From Halisarca cf. caerulea (Eukaryota; Porifera; Demospongiae; Chondrillida; Halisarcidae), in contig CAUJGJ010000195.1 in the NCBI GenBank assembly GCA_963170055.1, positions 129,001 to 193,000 on the forward strand: 64,000 nt of DNA. The letters are read 5' to 3'. The number at the start of each line of letters is the position of its first letter. The stretch's first letter is position 1. Positions 63,601 to 64,000 of the stretch are shown here, piece after piece. The notes below the pieces were generated by a model. It was not told the DNA's origin, made no database searches, and saw nothing but the letters and a program-made list of their open reading frames with translations. A program made the translations under genes and the position numbers.

Positions 63601-63821
63601 CTGTAAGACAAGATGCGCATTTTCTTCTTTGAGATTTAAACACTAAAGAAAAGAAAAGTACACAGTGCAAGAGTGTCCACAATTCCAGTACGGATAACCT
63701 CAAGGTTCCTCACCTCCTCCTCTAGCCTAGATGCAGAGAGATTGTACTCATTTCGTTCTGTCTCTAACACTGAAACTTGTAGCTTCAGATCAGATATTAT
63801 CACCAAAGCTTCCTCAATCTC
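59194..63821 (-). CDS. Coiled-coil GRIP-domain golgin (3' part)
   Basis: Eight exons can be read, 5' to 3' on the minus strand: 63,821-63,714; 63,642-63,226; 63,149-63,054; 62,664-62,605; 62,533-62,474; 60,464-60,312; 60,251-60,165; 59,274-59,194. Every junction has AG/GT introns and phase 0, giving about 353 C-terminal residues ending at TAG. The first five exons are mostly coiled-coil (EIEEALVIISDLKLQ; NLKEENAHLVLQLEERE; QALSEENQKIEDEM; KIVDLKRTLQKEL). The last exons carry a GRIP domain (FQYLKHVVFKYM ... IATFLKFTPQEE). In known golgins the GRIP domain, through its conserved Tyr, binds Arl1-GTP on trans-Golgi membranes. The 5' end lies beyond the window. Further small exons could hide in the 2-kb intron. 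Which golgin (golgin-97, golgin-245, GCC88 or GCC185) is not decided. Confidence 0.75.
59528..59614. mobile_element. 71-bp hairpin MITE with 8-bp target duplication
   Basis: Identical TACAAGCT flanks lie at 59,528-59,535 and 59,607-59,614. Inside, CGGGGCCAGACC (59,544-59,555) is perfectly inverted as GGTCTGGCCCCG (59,576-59,587), and TCTGAC / GTCAGA extend the stem after a small bulge. It lies in the last golgin intron. An 8-bp duplication would fit hAT-type insertion, but the terminal bases are not typical. Confidence 0.6.
59754..59777 (+). repeat. Short GT microsatellite
   Basis: A tract of GTGTGCGTGC followed by GTGTGTGTGT, within the golgin intron. Confidence 0.8.
60165..60464 (-). CDS. 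GRIP-domain exons of the golgin
   Basis: Exon 60,464-60,312 has a Ser/Pro-rich linker (SVPPVPTGSTISLSNYKSSG), then the first GRIP helix with the YLK motif. The donor is GAG/GTCAGG. After a 60-bp intron (acceptor TACTTAG), exon 60,251-60,165 gives ARYLVKAIATFLKFTPQEEK with the conserved hydrophobic helix followed by Pro-x-Glu-Glu. Reading through the intron instead stops at once (KIA then TAA), which supports splicing. Confidence 0.75.
60540..60690 (+). repeat. TC then GT microsatellite
   Basis: (TC)9 followed by about 60 GT dinucleotides with a few TGTTTG/TGCATG interruptions, in the large golgin intron. Frames across it are low-complexity artefacts. Confidence 0.95.
60691..61205. other. Intron sequence of the golgin, nothing recognised
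   Basis: Unique DNA on the + strand side of the GT tract. It contains one isolated relative of the later minisatellite (GGGGGTGACATGCAAGATGT at about 61,120). No exon with proper splice sites was found. Confidence 0.4.
61207..61242 (+). repeat. Interstitial telomere-like tract
   Basis: GTTAGGGTTAGGGTTGGG then TTAGGGTTTAG: about five TTAGGG-type units inside the golgin intron. Not linked to a 104-bp unit, unlike the two earlier tracts. Confidence 0.8.
61315..61620 (+). repeat. Minisatellite of GACATGCAAGAGGTGCAACT type
   Basis: About 11 units of roughly 25-30 bp separated by variable G-runs (up to G13). It grades into the 32-bp minisatellite that follows. The G-runs could form quadruplexes on the + strand. 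Confidence 0.9.
61610..62390 (+). repeat. 32-bp minisatellite in golgin intron
   Basis: About 24 units of GAGGTCTGATGTGCAGGGGG plus TGTGACATACAA. Some units lack GGT. The unit has no stop codon on the minus strand in any frame, so all three frames stay open for 275-297 codons. This is an artefact and lies inside an intron. Confidence 0.92.
62391..62473. other. Intron edge next to golgin exon
   Basis: Short unique sequence between the minisatellite and the coiled-coil exon; the exon donor CTA/GTGAGT is at 62,473. Confidence 0.5.
63054..63149 (-). CDS. Golgin exon with a Cys/His cluster
   Basis: 32 codons with a C-x2-C-x5-C-x-H-H-x4-C arrangement (KCSACDGKPFCSHHADLMCK). It sits between coiled-coil exons in phase 0 (acceptor CAACTCTAG, donor AAG/GTGGGT). 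The spacing suggests a metal-binding knuckle, which is not a standard part of GRIP golgins. Confidence 0.55.
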
Positions 63822-64000
63822 CTACAGTGAAGATGTGGGCCAACCGTCAGATTCAGAATTCAAATCACACATCTTATAGGTACAATGCAAAGAAGGGATG
63901 TTGTATTGACCATAGACAATATACATATGTAACAGTATGTACATTATCATATTATTATTTATGCACTGACATCCACGACATTGCCCTATTTGTAGAAGAT
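63822..64000. other. Golgin upstream intron, cut by window edge
   Basis: The AT-rich sequence after the acceptor CTTCACTGTAG (minus strand) contains no clear exon. The 5' part of the gene must lie to the right of the window. Confidence 0.5.

Overview
The window is eukaryotic, most likely from an invertebrate. The genes at the right end have short exons with GT...AG introns, some under 110 bp. One gene encodes a golgin-type GRIP domain, which only eukaryotes have. TTAGGG-like interstitial telomeric tracts, hAT-like MITEs and long minisatellites also fit a metazoan nuclear genome. The short phase-0 introns and TACGTA/CTAGCT-rich intergenic DNA would suit a sponge or another early-branching marine animal, but that is a low-confidence inference.

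Layout. (1) 1 to about 46,140: one uninterrupted satellite array of about 440 head-to-tail 104-bp units, cut by the left window edge. It stays in exact 104-bp register for the first 39.5 kb or so and is built from nested higher-order duplications (10-, 11-, 18-, 19-, 23-, 25- and 35-unit blocks). Each unit carries a 14-bp-arm hairpin that pairs fully as RNA through two G:U wobbles. (2) 46,023-48,607: a compound inverted repeat. Each arm holds diverged 104-bp units, a telomere-like tract, a 10-bp minisatellite and a GT/CA microsatellite, and the satellite orientation flips at about 46,985. (3) 48,607-51,280: a second satellite of 63-bp units, ending in a GT microsatellite. (4) 51,340-59,000: low-density unique DNA. 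It holds a small three-exon CCCH zinc-finger gene on the + strand, several unrecognised exon-like ORFs, a GC-richer duplicated segment with a good minus-strand core promoter, a 22-bp minisatellite in two blocks, and a 507-bp hAT-like MITE. (5) 59,194 to the right edge: the 3' part of a minus-strand gene for a coiled-coil GRIP-domain golgin. Eight phase-0 exons can be read, and one 2-kb intron is filled with a 32-bp minisatellite, a telomere-like tract and a GT tract.

Function. Two gene models are supported by splice phase and recognisable domains: the CCCH protein (a likely RNA-binding zinc finger) and the golgin (a Golgi tether whose GRIP domain binds Arl1-type GTPases in known family members). 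No operon-like or defence-like cassette is visible. The most notable content is the satellite architecture: register-perfect higher-order repeats, a structured repeat unit, and an inversion bounded by telomere-like modules. Most long ORFs in the window are by-products of repeats and are not listed as genes.
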